Assembly (NCBI RefSeq): GCF_000092045.1 | Contig: NC_007761.1 | Location: 189,001-253,000 of the forward strand | Origin: Rhizobium etli CFN 42 | GTDB taxonomy: Bacteria > Pseudomonadota > Alphaproteobacteria > Rhizobiales > Rhizobiaceae | Length of the DNA stretch: 64,000 nucleotides | Reading direction: 5' to 3' | In this document: piece by piece, positions 10,215 through 20,760 of the stretch | How the letters are laid out: every line of letters begins with the position of its first letter | How positions within the stretch are numbered: position 1 is the first letter of the stretch | Program-made: the position numbers and the translations under genes | Notes under the pieces: model-generated | What the model saw: the letters and a program-made list of their open reading frames with translations, nothing else | Told to the model about the DNA's origin: nothing | The model's database searches: none

Positions 10215-10756
10215 TCAGGCCCGCTGCGGCTTTGCCAATCCGGCGGAGAAGGCCGCCAACAAGGCTTTTCCCTGGCCCCAGTCATCAAGGCCGCTTTGCC
10301 CGTTGATATGGCCAAAAGGGGCCGATCTCCACAAGCCCGCTGCCCACTGATCGGCTCCTGCATAAACATAGTCGAGCGTGCCGAAAGGATCATTGGCGCT
10401 TGCGATGATCAGAGTGGGGAAGCGCATCCTTTGTAATGGCGGATCCGTGAAGCCGGCGGCCTCTGCAGGAAATGCAGCGGACTGCGGATCCGGGACCGCC
10501 ACAAGAAAAGCGCCTGCAACGGCAAGCGATGAAATCTGTTGCCAATGAGCGACAGCAGACAGCCAAGGCTATGGGCGACCAGCAGGGGAGGGGTTGCCGA
10601 TGCGCCGACGGTGCGATCCAGAGCTGCGAGCCAGTCTGCCAAGTCGGGCTTATCCCAATCCGCTGATTGGAAACGCCGCATTTCCGGGTGCAATACTTCC
10701 CAGCGGGTTTGCCAATGGGCCTCGCCCGAGCCGCCAATCCCCGTCTGTTGGCTCAA
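10215..10756 (-). pseudogene. Decayed RBBP9/YdeN-type alpha/beta hydrolase
   Basis: Two overlapping minus-strand frames together make one serine hydrolase of the RBBP9/YdeN family. The first (from 10756) carries GGSGEAHWQTRW and the nucleophile elbow VAHSLGC. The second continues VAHWQQISSLAVAGAFLVA, then the acid region ASANDPFGT and the His region FGHINGQSGL, and stops at 10215. They join near 10553 if one base is restored. The normal start, which should read something like LIVPG before GIGGSGEAHW, is missing: the sequence upstream of codon 1 is the truncated end of a RIME-like repeat. Two lesions point to a dead gene, although the frameshift alone could be a sequencing error. Confidence 0.8.
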
Positions 10757-11065
10757 ACGGAGTCGGATGGTGGCCGGCGCGCGTCGTAGCCCAGCTCTAC
10801 GGCCAAGCCGGCCGGTCGATCAGCTGGCCCGTTTCAGCCAACCCTCCCGCAGATTTGCCCGGCAAATCTGCAAGACTTGGAAATCGCCGGACGCACTAAT
10901 CGCTTCGCCACGGCGAAGCGGTGCGGCCGTGGGCCGGATCTTTCCGCCAGGATCAGAGGCGATCGGCTCGGACGTACCGAGGGGTATGTCCGTCGCCAAT
11001 CGCCTTTGCCCTGACGAAAACCTGCTCCGGCAGAATGCTTCAATCTAACCCGGAAAGGCTCTAGT
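10744..11065 (-). repeat. RIME-like rhizobial intergenic repeat, copy A (one end truncated)
   Basis: Read on the minus strand, this about 320-bp block aligns by eye along its length with plus-strand 25108-25380. Shared blocks include GCCTCTGATCCTGGCGGAAA, GCACCGCTTCG, GGCGAAGCGAT, GAGCTGGGCTACGACGCGCG and ATCCGACTCCGTT. It carries large internal palindromes such as GGCGATCGGCTCGGACGTAC with its partner. Its outer end beside the tRNA reads TAGAGCCTTTCCGGG; the other end stops at the RBBP9 remnant without the matching terminal inverted repeat seen in copy B. Such mosaic elements are known from rhizobial genomes as RIMEs. Confidence 0.8.
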
Positions 11066-11135
11066 GCCTTGGTGCGAAAAAACGCTTTCCGCGTCCGCTT
11101 TCGATACGGTTTGAAATCAAAATTGAAAGGCGGTA

Positions 11136-11225
11136 TGGCGGACAGGGAGGGATTCGAACCCTCGGTACGCTTTCACGTACACACGCGTTCCAGGCGTGCG
11201 CCTTAAACCACTCGGCCACCTGTCC
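11136..11225 (-). tRNA. tRNA-Ser (anticodon GGA)
   Basis: The 90-base minus-strand gene starts GGACAGGTGGCCGAGTGG and ends with an encoded CCA. The anticodon stem CACGC / GCGTG encloses the loop CTGGAAC, giving anticodon GGA (Ser, UCC/UCU codons). A long variable arm (about GTGTACGTGAAAGCGTAC) and the T-loop GGTTCGAATCC are intact, as expected for a class II serine tRNA. Confidence 0.97.
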
Positions 11226-11450
11226 TTTGGCGTTCGCCCGGATAGGAGCAAATCGTCGGAACGGCGCGATATATACCGATGAATTTTTGCCGATCAACCC
11301 AAATCTAACAGTTTTTTGACTTCTTCCGATAAAACTCCGCTCGGCCCATCCCATTGTGCTTCACCTCAGCGATGACTAAATAATTCTCAAGGTGGAGAAT
11401 GGCGCGGGCTCGCCGGAATTGTCCGGCATATCGAAGCGTCGGAGGGATTG

Positions 11451-11768
11451 ATGCGTTTCCTGTTGCGTCTGGCGAGTCTTGTCGCGCTTGCGGCAGCCGT
11501 TATTGCCGGGACCATCGATTCGATTCAATCGGTTGCTGCCTCCGCCGTTGTCATGACGCCGATGTCGGATGCCTGGCAGGATGTGAGCCCGGACACGCTG
11601 ACGTCGCTGCAATCCGCGCTTTCCTACTATATTCACCCGCGCTTCTATGCCTTCATCTTTCAGTGGCTGATGCTCCAGCCGGCCTTTGCGGTCTTTCTGG
11701 TGATCGCGCTGCTTCTTTGGATGATCGGCTACAAGAAGCCGCCGGTCGCCGGTCGCTTCACCGCATAG
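11451..11768 (+). CDS. Small two-span membrane protein of unknown function
   Basis: This 105-residue protein has a signal-anchor-like first segment (residues 4-24), a periplasmic-looking middle (SDAWQDVSPDTLTSLQSAL) and a second strong helix near residues 74-95 (FAVFLVIALLLWMIGY). A short basic tail follows. ATG 11451 follows GGAGG with five bases between; a TTG three bases upstream is in frame. Similar small proteins are common in rhizobia, but I know no function. Confidence 0.7.
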   Translation: MRFLLRLASLVALAAAVIAGTIDSIQSVAASAVVMTPMSDAWQDVSPDTLTSLQSALSYYIHPRFYAFIFQWLMLQPAFAVFLVIALLLWMIGYKKPPVAGRFTA

Positions 11769-12094
11769 CGGTGGTGCTTGAGCCGGTGCGATCCAGCAAA
11801 AGACCGGGGGCATTCGCCCTTGCCGGTTTCAGGGCCCGGGTTCAGGGACAGCCGGCGGATCGGCTAAAAAATCTGCATGCCGGTCGGCGAAATGTCCAAA
11901 AATCAGCCCGGAAGAACTGATTTTCAGCAATTGCTGCAAATCTTTACCGCCTGAAAAATTTCTGGTGAATTTTTCCGTGAGCCATGCAAGGATGCGCCCA
12001 GCCAGGCCTCCGGGGGGAGGTCGGTGGTTCCGCAGACATGTCCAAAAGGACTTGCGGGAGGACCCCTAACGAATAGCAACAACAGGGCTGCACA
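11769..12094. promoter_or_regulatory. Non-coding leader upstream of the nucleoside importer
   Basis: These 326 bases contain no convincing gene and must hold the promoter and leader of the importer operon. A small hairpin GTCC AAAA GGAC is visible near 12040-12055. I see no recognisable purine or other riboswitch core. Confidence 0.5.
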
Positions 12095-13087
12095 ATGAAA
12101 AAATCCCTTCTCACTCTCCTTGCCGTGGCTGCCATGTCAACGACGGCGCTTGCCGCCGAGGTCAAGCCGGCGCTGGTTTACGGCACCGGCGGGAAGTTCG
12201 ATAAGTCTTTCAACGAAGCGGCCTATAACGGCGCCGAGAAGTTCAAGGCCGAGACCGGCATTGCCTATCGCGACTTCGAGCCGACCGGCGACACCCAGGG
12301 CGAACAGGCCATCCGCAACTTCGCAAGCCGCGGCTTCAACCCCGTGGTCGCCGTTTCCTTCGCCTGGACTTCGGCCATTGAGAAGGTCGCAGCCGAATTC
12401 CCCGATACTAAATTCATCATCGTCGACTCCGTCGTCGACAAGCCGAACGTCCGTTCGGTCGTCTATAAGGAAGAAGAAGGCTCCTATCTCGTCGGCATTC
12501 TCGCCGGCATGGCCTCCAAGACCGGCAAGGTCGGTTTCGTCGGCGGCATGGACATTCCGCTGATCCGCAAATTCGAATGCGGCTATGAGCAGGGCGCCCG
12601 CGCCGCCAAGGCCGATATCCAGGTTTTCCAGAACATGACCGGCACCACGGGTGCGGCCTGGAATGACCCGGTTCGCGGCGGCGAGCTTACCAAGAACCAG
12701 ATCGACCAGGGCGCCGACGTCATTTACGCGGCAGCTGGCGCCACCGGCCTCGGCGTTCTGCAGACCGCCGCCGACAACAAGAAGCTGTCGATCGGCGTCG
12801 ACTCCAACCAGAACCATCTGCATCCGGGCTCGGTGCTGACCTCGATGGTCAAGCGCGTCGACCTTGCCGTCTACAACGCCTATACCGACACCAAGAACGA
12901 CAAGTTCACCGGCGGCGTCCAGGCGCTTGGCGTCAAGGAAGATGGCGTTGGTGCGGCGATCGACGACAACAACAAGTCGCTGATCACGCCGGAAATGCAG
13001 GCGGCGGTCGACAAGGCCAAGGCTGACATCATTGCGGGAACCGTGAAAGTTCACGATTATACCTCGGACAACGCTTGCCCGAAGTGA
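12095..13087 (+). CDS. BMP-family nucleoside-binding periplasmic protein of ABC importer
   Basis: This 330-residue Bmp (basic membrane protein / PnrA-like) solute-binding protein begins with a signal peptide (residues 1-20, cleavage after ALAA). The mature part shows the family blocks GGKFDKSFNEAAYNG and EGSYLVGILAGMASKTGKVGFVGGMDIP. Members bind purine or pyrimidine nucleosides. That fits the downstream ATPase, two permeases, cytidine deaminase and nucleoside phosphorylases. A hairpin terminator just after it probably raises its expression over the rest of the operon. Unlike Gram-positive relatives it has no lipobox. Confidence 0.9.
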   Translation: MKKSLLTLLAVAAMSTTALAAEVKPALVYGTGGKFDKSFNEAAYNGAEKFKAETGIAYRDFEPTGDTQGEQAIRNFASRGFNPVVAVSFAWTSAIEKVAAEFPDTKFIIVDSVVDKPNVRSVVYKEEEGSYLVGILAGMASKTGKVGFVGGMDIPLIRKFECGYEQGARAAKADIQVFQNMTGTTGAAWNDPVRGGELTKNQIDQGADVIYAAAGATGLGVLQTAADNKKLSIGVDSNQNHLHPGSVLTSMVKRVDLAVYNAYTDTKNDKFTGGVQALGVKEDGVGAAIDDNNKSLITPEMQAAVDKAKADIIAGTVKVHDYTSDNACPK

Positions 13088-13119
13088 TCCGTGCCCTGAT
13101 GTAATCGACGATTGAGATC

Positions 13120-13160
13120 GGGCGTATGGCGGAGGGGATTTTCGCCATACGCCCTTTTCT
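13120..13160 (+). terminator. Terminator between binding-protein and ATPase genes
   Basis: A perfect 12-bp stem GGGCGTATGGCG / CGCCATACGCCC (13120-13131 with 13143-13154) is followed by TTTTCTTATTT. Lying inside an otherwise compact operon, it likely acts as a partial terminator, so that the binding protein is made in excess of the membrane components. Confidence 0.85.
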
Positions 13161-13175
13161 TATTTGGAGCCTGCT

Positions 13176-14687
<1,512 letters not shown>

Positions 14688-14694
14688 GGCCCTT

Positions 14695-15798
14695 ATGAGC
14701 ACTGCTTCCATTCCGCTGCCAAACTGGATCAACTACGGCCTGATCCCGCTTCTGAACCTCATCGTCGCCTTCCTGATCTCGGGCTTCGTCGTCTGGCTGA
14801 TCGGCGAGAGCCCGCTTGCCGCCCTTTCCCTGCTGATCGAAGGTGCTTTTGGCAGCGGTGAAGGCATAGGCTTCACGCTTTACTATGCGACGAGCTTCAT
14901 CTTCACCGGCCTTTCCGTCGCGGTGGCGATCCATGCCGGTCTCTTCAACATCGGCTCCGAAGGCCAAGCCTATATCGGCGGCCTCGGCTGCGCGCTGGTG
15001 GCGCTGGCGCTCGACAATTACGTGCCCTGGTACGTGACGATGCCGGTTGCCATCGTCGGCGCCGGCATTTTCGGCGCAGCCTGGGCCTTCATCCCCGCTT
15101 TCCTTCAGGCCAAGCGCGGCAGCCACATCGTCATCACGACGATCATGTTCAACTATATCGCCGCCGCCCTCATGGTCTATCTGCTGGTGCACGTGCTGAT
15201 CGTGCCCGGCAAGATGGCGCCGGAAACCCGCACCTTCCTCGAAGGCGGTCAGCTTCCCAAGCTCGACTGGCTGATGACGATGTTCGGAGTCAAGCTCGGC
15301 GCCGCCCCCTTTAACGTCTCCTTCATCGTCGCCCTCTTTGCCGCCTGGTTTGTCTGGATCCTCATCTGGCGCACCAAGCTCGGCTTCGAAATGCGCACGC
15401 TGGGTGTAAGCTCGACAGCCGCCGACTATGCCGGCATTCCCTATGCACGGATCGTCATTATCGCCATGCTGCTTTCCGGCGCGCTGGCTGGCATGATGGC
15501 GCTCAATCCCGTCATGGGTTCCTCCGCCCGTCTGCAGGTCGAGTTCGTCGGCGGCGCCGGCTTCGTCGGCATTGCCGTCTCGCTGATGGGCCGCAACCAT
15601 CCGCTTGGCATCATCCTGGCGGCGATCCTTTTCGGCACCCTCTATCAGGGTGGTGACTGGATCTCTTTCGAAATGCCGAATATCACCCGTGAGATGATCC
15701 TCGTCATCCAGGGTCTGGTGATCCTCTTTGCCGGTGCCCTGGAATACATGTTCCGGCCGGCAATGGTGCACATCTACCAGCAGTTCAAGCCAGCCTGA
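14695..15798 (+). CDS. Nucleoside ABC importer permease 1
   Basis: This 367-residue inner-membrane protein of the branched-chain amino acid / ribose-type permease family (BPD_transp_2) has about nine or ten hydrophobic helices. Family landmarks are HAGLFNIGSEGQAYIGG (about residues 79-95) and the cytoplasmic loop GFEMRTLGVSSTAADYAGI (about 229-247). ATG 14695 starts seven bases after the ATPase stop. It pairs with the next permease to form the channel. Confidence 0.9.
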   Translation: MSTASIPLPNWINYGLIPLLNLIVAFLISGFVVWLIGESPLAALSLLIEGAFGSGEGIGFTLYYATSFIFTGLSVAVAIHAGLFNIGSEGQAYIGGLGCALVALALDNYVPWYVTMPVAIVGAGIFGAAWAFIPAFLQAKRGSHIVITTIMFNYIAAALMVYLLVHVLIVPGKMAPETRTFLEGGQLPKLDWLMTMFGVKLGAAPFNVSFIVALFAAWFVWILIWRTKLGFEMRTLGVSSTAADYAGIPYARIVIIAMLLSGALAGMMALNPVMGSSARLQVEFVGGAGFVGIAVSLMGRNHPLGIILAAILFGTLYQGGDWISFEMPNITREMILVIQGLVILFAGALEYMFRPAMVHIYQQFKPA

Positions 15799-15805
15799 GG
15801 AGCGG

Positions 15806-16780
15806 ATGATGGATTACTACGACATTTTCATCAACGTCCTGAGTTCGACGGTCCGGCTCTCCATTCCGCTGATCTTCACGGCACTCGCCGGCCTGTTTTC
15901 CGAGCGTGCGGGCGTTTTCGATATCGGCCTCGAAGGCAAGATGCTGGGCTCGGCCTTCGCCGCTGCCTGTGTGGCCTATCTCACCGGCTCGGCCTGGCTG
16001 GGGCTCGGCGCCGGCATCCTCTGCTCGGTGGCGCTGAGCCTAGTGCATGGCTTTGCCTCGATCACTAATCGCGGCAACCAGATCGTCTCAGGTGTGGCGA
16101 TCAACTTCTTCATCGCCGGCATCACTATCGTGCTCGGCCAGGCCTGGTTCGGCCAGGGGGGCCGGACGCCGCAGCTGGCGCCCGAAGCCCGCTTCGCGCC
16201 GATCATCCTGCCGGGCGCCGATGCCGTCCGCGACATACCGATCGTCGGTCCGCTCTATGCAAGCGTTATATCGGGCAACAATATCCTCACCTATCTCGCC
16301 TTCCTCGCCGTGCCCTTCTCCTGGTGGGTGCTTTACCGCACACGCTTCGGCCTGCGGATGCGCGCGGTCGGCGAAAATCCGGGCGCAGTCGATACGGCCG
16401 GCATTTCGGTTGCCTGGCTGCGCTACCGCGCCGTCATGTGCGCCGGCATCCTCTGCGGCTTTTCCGGCACCTATCTCGCGATCGCCCAGTCCGCCGCCTT
16501 CATCAAGGACATGTCGGCCGGCAAGGGCTATATCGCGCTGGCGGCGCTGGTCTTCGCCAAGTGGAAGCCGGTACCGGTCATGTTCGCCTGCCTGCTCTTC
16601 GGCTTCCTCGATGCTCTGGCGAACTTCATGCAGGGAAAGCAGGTGCCGCTGGTCGGTGAAGTGCCGGTCCAGGTGTTCCAGGCGCTGCCCTATATCCTGA
16701 CCTGCATTCTGCTTGCCGGCTTCATCGGCGTCGCAATCCCGCCGAAGGCCGGTGGCGTGCCCTATACGAAGGAACGTTGA
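15806..16780 (+). CDS. Nucleoside ABC importer permease 2
   Basis: This 324-residue second permease of the same family has landmarks ERAGVFDIGLEGKMLGSAF (about residues 34-52) and FGLRMRAVGENPGAVDTAGI (about 187-206). Two ATGs (15806, 15809) follow AGGAG; the second has the better spacing. Its stop is next to the cdd start, so uptake and first-step catabolism are encoded together. Confidence 0.9.
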   Translation: MMDYYDIFINVLSSTVRLSIPLIFTALAGLFSERAGVFDIGLEGKMLGSAFAAACVAYLTGSAWLGLGAGILCSVALSLVHGFASITNRGNQIVSGVAINFFIAGITIVLGQAWFGQGGRTPQLAPEARFAPIILPGADAVRDIPIVGPLYASVISGNNILTYLAFLAVPFSWWVLYRTRFGLRMRAVGENPGAVDTAGISVAWLRYRAVMCAGILCGFSGTYLAIAQSAAFIKDMSAGKGYIALAALVFAKWKPVPVMFACLLFGFLDALANFMQGKQVPLVGEVPVQVFQALPYILTCILLAGFIGVAIPPKAGGVPYTKER

Positions 16781-16782
16781 TC

Positions 16783-17172
16783 ATGTCCCACGACCTGTTC
16801 GAGGCCGCTCGCGGCGCCATGGCCTTTGCGCATGCGCCCTATTCGAAATTCCCGGTCGGCGCGGCGATCCGCGCCGAGGACGGCAAGATCTATACCGGCG
16901 CCAACATCGAAAACCTCTCCTTCCCGCAAGGATGGTGCGCCGAGCCGACGGCAATCAGCGCCATGATCATGGGCGGCGCCAGGAAGATCGTCGAAATGGC
17001 CGTGATCGCCGAGAAGCTGCCGCTCTGCCCGCCCTGCGGCGGCTGCCGCCAGAAGATTTCCGAATTCGCCGCCAAGGACACGAAGATCTATCTCTGCGAT
17101 GAGGCGGGCGTGCAGAAGACCATGACGATGGAAGAGCTTCTTCCCTTCAGCTTCGAGACTGAACTCGGATGA
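16783..17172 (+). CDS. cdd: Cytidine deaminase
   Basis: This 129-residue zinc enzyme converts cytidine and deoxycytidine to uridine and deoxyuridine. The zinc and proton-shuttle motif C-A-E is at residues 52-54, and the second zinc pair is in PCGGC (Cys85, Cys88). The substrate-binding pattern YSKFPVGAA...GANIEN is present near the N-terminus. ATG 16783 follows AAGGAA; TTG 16777 is in frame but less likely. The ATGA overlap with the next gene shows tight coupling. Confidence 0.93.
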   Translation: MSHDLFEAARGAMAFAHAPYSKFPVGAAIRAEDGKIYTGANIENLSFPQGWCAEPTAISAMIMGGARKIVEMAVIAEKLPLCPPCGGCRQKISEFAAKDTKIYLCDEAGVQKTMTMEELLPFSFETELG

Positions 17173-17975
17173 ACGCGACGGTCGACCTGCTCGCCGCATT
17201 GCTCGGCGCCATCAAGCCGCGTCACGGCATCGTGCTCGGCTCCGGTCTCGGCTCCCTGGTTGGCCAGCTGGACGGCGCCGTCCGTATTCCCTATCGCGAT
17301 CTGCCGGGCTTTCCCGTCAGTGCCGTCTCCGGCCACGCCGGCGAAGTCGTCGCCGGCAGGCTCGGCGGCAAGCCGGTCATCATGCTTTCCGGCCGCGTGC
17401 ATTTTTATGAAAAAGGCGATGCCAACGCCATGCGCCTGCCGATCGAGGTGCTGAAGGCGCTCGGGGTCGAGGCGCTGATCCTCACCAATTCGGCCGGATC
17501 GCTGCGCGACGACATGCCGCCCGGCTCGGTGATGCAGATCACCGATCACATCAACTATTCCGGCATGAACCCGCTGATCGGCGAGGAAAGCGATCACCGT
17601 TTCGTCGGCATGACCAATGCCTATGATGCCGGTCTTGCCGCCGCGATGCAGAAGGCAGCGGCAAAGCTCAACATCGAGCTGGCGCAGGGCGTCTATATGT
17701 GGTTTTCCGGCCCGAGCTTCGAAACACCGGCCGAAATCCGTATGGCGCGCATTCTCGGCGCCGATGCCGTCGGCATGTCGACAGTGCCCGAGGTCATCAT
17801 CGCAAGAATGCTGGGCCTGAGGGTTGCGGCTGCGTCGGTTATCACCAACTATGGAGCAGGCATGACCGGCAATGAGCTCAGCCATGAAGAAACCAAGGAC
17901 ATGGCGCCCGTCGGCGGCGCCCGTCTTGCCGAGATATTGAGAGAGATGATTGCGGCCGAAGGAAGCGAAAAATGA
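17169..17975 (+). CDS. Purine-nucleoside phosphorylase (trimeric, inosine/guanosine type)
   Basis: This 268-residue cytoplasmic enzyme of the PNP/MTAP family splits purine nucleosides with phosphate to the base and (deoxy)ribose-1-phosphate. The phosphate loop GSGLGS is at 24-29. Base and ribose contacts appear as LTNSAGSL (about 104-111), the block GPSFETPAEIR, and a C-terminal VITNYGAGM. These point to the low-molecular-mass trimeric class. It overlaps cdd and deoC by ATGA junctions, so the set is translationally coupled. Confidence 0.9.
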   Translation: MNATVDLLAALLGAIKPRHGIVLGSGLGSLVGQLDGAVRIPYRDLPGFPVSAVSGHAGEVVAGRLGGKPVIMLSGRVHFYEKGDANAMRLPIEVLKALGVEALILTNSAGSLRDDMPPGSVMQITDHINYSGMNPLIGEESDHRFVGMTNAYDAGLAAAMQKAAAKLNIELAQGVYMWFSGPSFETPAEIRMARILGADAVGMSTVPEVIIARMLGLRVAAASVITNYGAGMTGNELSHEETKDMAPVGGARLAEILREMIAAEGSEK

Positions 17976-18748
17976 ATAGCCATTCCATCCGGGAAACGGC
18001 GGCAGTCGCCCTTTCCCTTCTCGACCTCACCAATCTGAAGGACGACTGCACCGAGGCGCAGATCGACACGCTCTGCGTCCGCGCGCAGACACCCTACGGC
18101 AACAGCGCCGCGATCTGCATCTGGCCGCGTTTCGTTGCCTATGCCCGCAATATCCTCGGCGCCGGCCATCCCGTGCGGATCGCAACGGTTGTCAATTTCC
18201 CAGCGGGCGATATGGAAGTGGCCGATGTAGCCGCCGAAACCCGTGAGGCGATTGCCGATGGCGCCGATGAGATCGATCTGGTCATTCCCTACCGCAAGCT
18301 CATATCAGGCAATGAGAAGGCGGTGACCGACATGGTCAAGGCGGTACGCGCCGAATGCGCCGGTCCCGTCCTGCTGAAGGTGATCATCGAGACCGGCGAG
18401 TTGAAGGATGCGGCATTGATCCGCCGCGCCTCCGAACTTGCGATCGGTGCCGGCGCCGATTTCATCAAGACCTCCACCGGCAAGGTCGCCGTCAACGCGA
18501 CGCTCGAAGCCGCCGACATCATGATCCGAGCCATTCGTGAAAGTGGGCGCAAGGTCGGCTTCAAGCCGGCTGGCGGCATCGGCTCGGTGGCGGATGCGGC
18601 GCTCTATCTCAGCCTTGCTGAAACCATCATGGCGCCGGACTGGGCCATGCCCTCGACCTTCCGCTTCGGCGCTTCCGGCCTGCTCGACGACATACTGGCG
18701 GTTCTGAGCGGAGCGCAGCCGGCAGCGGCTGCGGCGTCGAGCTATTGA
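17972..18748 (+). CDS. deoC: Deoxyribose-phosphate aldolase
   Basis: This 258-residue class I aldolase splits 2-deoxyribose-5-phosphate to glyceraldehyde-3-phosphate and acetaldehyde. The Schiff-base Lys is in FIKTSTGK (Lys166), the second active-site Lys is in VGFKPAGG (Lys198), and the Asp of EIDLVIP is near residue 102. It takes the deoxyribose-phosphate made by the neighbouring phosphorylases and DeoB into central metabolism. Confidence 0.94.
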   Translation: MNSHSIRETAAVALSLLDLTNLKDDCTEAQIDTLCVRAQTPYGNSAAICIWPRFVAYARNILGAGHPVRIATVVNFPAGDMEVADVAAETREAIADGADEIDLVIPYRKLISGNEKAVTDMVKAVRAECAGPVLLKVIIETGELKDAALIRRASELAIGAGADFIKTSTGKVAVNATLEAADIMIRAIRESGRKVGFKPAGGIGSVADAALYLSLAETIMAPDWAMPSTFRFGASGLLDDILAVLSGAQPAAAAASSY

Positions 18749-18749
18749 G

Positions 18750-20057
18750 ATGATTCCGCAGGAGATCATCCGGCGTAAACGCGATGGCGAGGAACTCGAC
18801 GCCGCCGATATCAGCTCCTTCATCGCGGCACTCGCCGCCGGGCAGCTGTCCGAAGGCCAGATCGGCGCCTTCGCCATGGCCGTCTGGTTCAAAGGCATGT
18901 CGCGCGAGGAAATCGTGGCCCTGACGCTGGCAATGGCCAATTCCGGCGACAGGCTGCAATGGGCTGGCATCGACCGTCCGATCGCCGACAAACATTCGAC
19001 CGGCGGCGTCGGCGATAATGTCTCGCTGATGCTGGCGCCGATCGTCGCCGCCTGTGGCCTTGCCGTCCCGATGATCTCCGGGCGCGGCCTCGGCCATACC
19101 GGCGGCACACTCGATAAGCTCGAATCCATTCCCGGCTATAGGATCAACCCTGATGCGGAGCTCTTCGGCAAGGTGGTGAAGGAGGCTGGATGCGCCATCA
19201 TCGGCCAGACCGGAACATTGGCGCCCGCCGATGGCCGGCTTTATGCCGTGCGCGATGTCACCGCCACCGTCGATTCCATTCCGCTCATCACTGCCTCCAT
19301 CCTGTCGAAGAAGCTCGCGGCCGGACTTGAGACGCTGGTGCTCGACGTCAAGCTCGGCAACGGCGCCTTCATGGCTGACCGCCGTCAGGCGGAGATGCTG
19401 GCGCATTCCCTGGTCGAGGTGGCGAACGGCGCGGGTGTGAAGACCTCCGCCTTGATCACCGACATGAATGAGCCGCTCGCCGATTGCGCCGGCAATGCGG
19501 TCGAGATGCGCAACTGCTTGGACTTCCTGGCGGGCAGGAAGAGCGGCACGCGGCTCGAGACCGTGGTTTTTGCGCTTGTCGCCGAGATGCTGGTCAAATC
19601 GGGCATTGCCGCCTCCTCTGAAGAGGCCGACGCGATGGCGCGCCGAGCGCTGTCGTCGGGACAGGCGGCCGAAAGCTTCGCGCGTATGGTATCCATGCTC
19701 GGCGGACCGGCCGATCTCGTCGAAAATTCGGAGAGATACCTGGCCAGGGCGCCAGTCGAAAAAGAAGTCCCCGCTGCCCGATCCGGCTGGCTTGCCGCTT
19801 GCGACGCGCGCGGTGTCGGCATCAGCGTCATCGATCTCGGCGGCGGCCGCCGGCATCCGGCAGATCGGATCGATCACCGCGTCGGTTTCTCCGGCCTCCT
19901 GCCGCTTGGCACCCGGGTCAATGCGGGCGACCCGATCGCTGTCGTTCACGCTGCCGACGAAGCCGCGGCGGAAAAAGCAGCCGCGGCCCTTGCCGTGCAT
20001 TATCGCATTGCTGCCGACAGGCCGGAATTGGCCCCCGTCATTGCAGGCCTGGTCTGA
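18750..20057 (+). CDS. deoA: Thymidine phosphorylase
   Basis: This 435-residue enzyme converts thymidine or deoxyuridine plus phosphate to base and deoxyribose-1-phosphate. The phosphate-binding motif KHSTGGVGD lies at 81-89, the family signature GRGLGHTGGTLDKLESIPG at about 111-129, and the C-terminal alpha/beta domain follows. It starts one base after the deoC stop, so it closes the importer-catabolism operon. Its stop nearly touches that of the convergent protease-like gene (6-base gap). Confidence 0.94.
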   Translation: MIPQEIIRRKRDGEELDAADISSFIAALAAGQLSEGQIGAFAMAVWFKGMSREEIVALTLAMANSGDRLQWAGIDRPIADKHSTGGVGDNVSLMLAPIVAACGLAVPMISGRGLGHTGGTLDKLESIPGYRINPDAELFGKVVKEAGCAIIGQTGTLAPADGRLYAVRDVTATVDSIPLITASILSKKLAAGLETLVLDVKLGNGAFMADRRQAEMLAHSLVEVANGAGVKTSALITDMNEPLADCAGNAVEMRNCLDFLAGRKSGTRLETVVFALVAEMLVKSGIAASSEEADAMARRALSSGQAAESFARMVSMLGGPADLVENSERYLARAPVEKEVPAARSGWLAACDARGVGISVIDLGGGRRHPADRIDHRVGFSGLLPLGTRVNAGDPIAVVHAADEAAAEKAAAALAVHYRIAADRPELAPVIAGLV

Positions 20058-20063
20058 TGCGGT

Positions 20064-20597
20064 TTACTCTTTGAGGCTGAGCGAGCCGTCGGCGACTGAA
20101 TAGGAGGCGAGTTTCTGCAGGAAGCTCATGCCGACCAGCGTGGTCGTCAGCGCATCGTCCCTAAGCACGAAAGCCTCGACATTCCGGACGCGGATGCCGC
20201 CGATTTCGACGCGGTCGAGGGTCACATGCGCGGCCTTCGTCTGGCCGTTCGCCGTGTTCACACCGTAGCGGAAGTCGAGCTGATTTGCGGTGTAGCCAAG
20301 CCGGCGGGCGAGTGTCTCATTGAGGGCGACATAGGTGGCGCCGGTATCGATCAGCCCTAGGACCGGCTTGCCATTGATCTTGAAGCTGCCGGTATAATGA
20401 CCTTGCGCATCCGCCTGCAGGCGGATCGTACTACTGCCGGAAGCGGGCGCCGGTGCCGCGGGCTGGTGGGCGTCGGCCGATACGTAATTGGCGGAGAGAC
20501 CGTCGGTAGGTTGCTGGCCGACGCTTCCAACGAGCGAAGGTACCTGCGTGGCCAGCACTGCGGCGATGCTGGCGAATATGACGGTACGCACGAGCAT
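20064..20597 (-). CDS. Retropepsin-like (clan AA) aspartic protease, membrane-anchored
   Basis: This 177-residue protein of the TIGR02281 / gag-pol-like bacterial family has an N-terminal membrane or signal segment (residues 1-22). A Pro/Ala-rich linker leads to one retropepsin domain with the active-site triad in GLIDTGATYVAL and the flap-like GVNTANGQTKA. A single DTG per chain implies a homodimer. The start used is ATG 20597 after AGGAAGG; earlier in-frame codons exist. Substrates are unknown. It is on the opposite strand to deoA. Confidence 0.8.
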   Translation of the reverse strand: MLVRTVIFASIAAVLATQVPSLVGSVGQQPTDGLSANYVSADAHQPAAPAPASGSSTIRLQADAQGHYTGSFKINGKPVLGLIDTGATYVALNETLARRLGYTANQLDFRYGVNTANGQTKAAHVTLDRVEIGGIRVRNVEAFVLRDDALTTTLVGMSFLQKLASYSVADGSLSLKE

Positions 20598-20696
20598 GAA
20601 ACAGAAATCCTTCCTGTCTAAACCCCGCTTCATGCAGGGCCTCATGCTTCCAGCTTGCTAATCCTCAAATCCTGATAACTTGCTAATATCGATAAC

Positions 20697-20725
20697 AAAA
20701 AGGCCCGGAGCGCACCGTCCGGGCC
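20697..20725 (-). terminator. Terminator after upp
   Basis: On the minus strand the stem GGCCCGGA / TCCGGGCC, with an 8-base loop, is followed by TTTTTG. It sits 35 bases after the upp stop and should end the deoB-add-upp transcript. Confidence 0.85.
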
Positions 20726-20760
20726 AGAAAGTCTTGCGATTTGGTAAAGGAATGCCGAAA

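Noticed and set aside
11136..11225. tRNA-Ser as the attachment site of the accessory region
   Set aside because: The accessory genes lie near 58-64 kb, far from the tRNA, and no duplicated tRNA end was noticed beside them.
11769..12094. Purine-type riboswitch upstream of the nucleoside importer
   Set aside because: I could not find the conserved core or the expected paired stems; only a short hairpin is visible.
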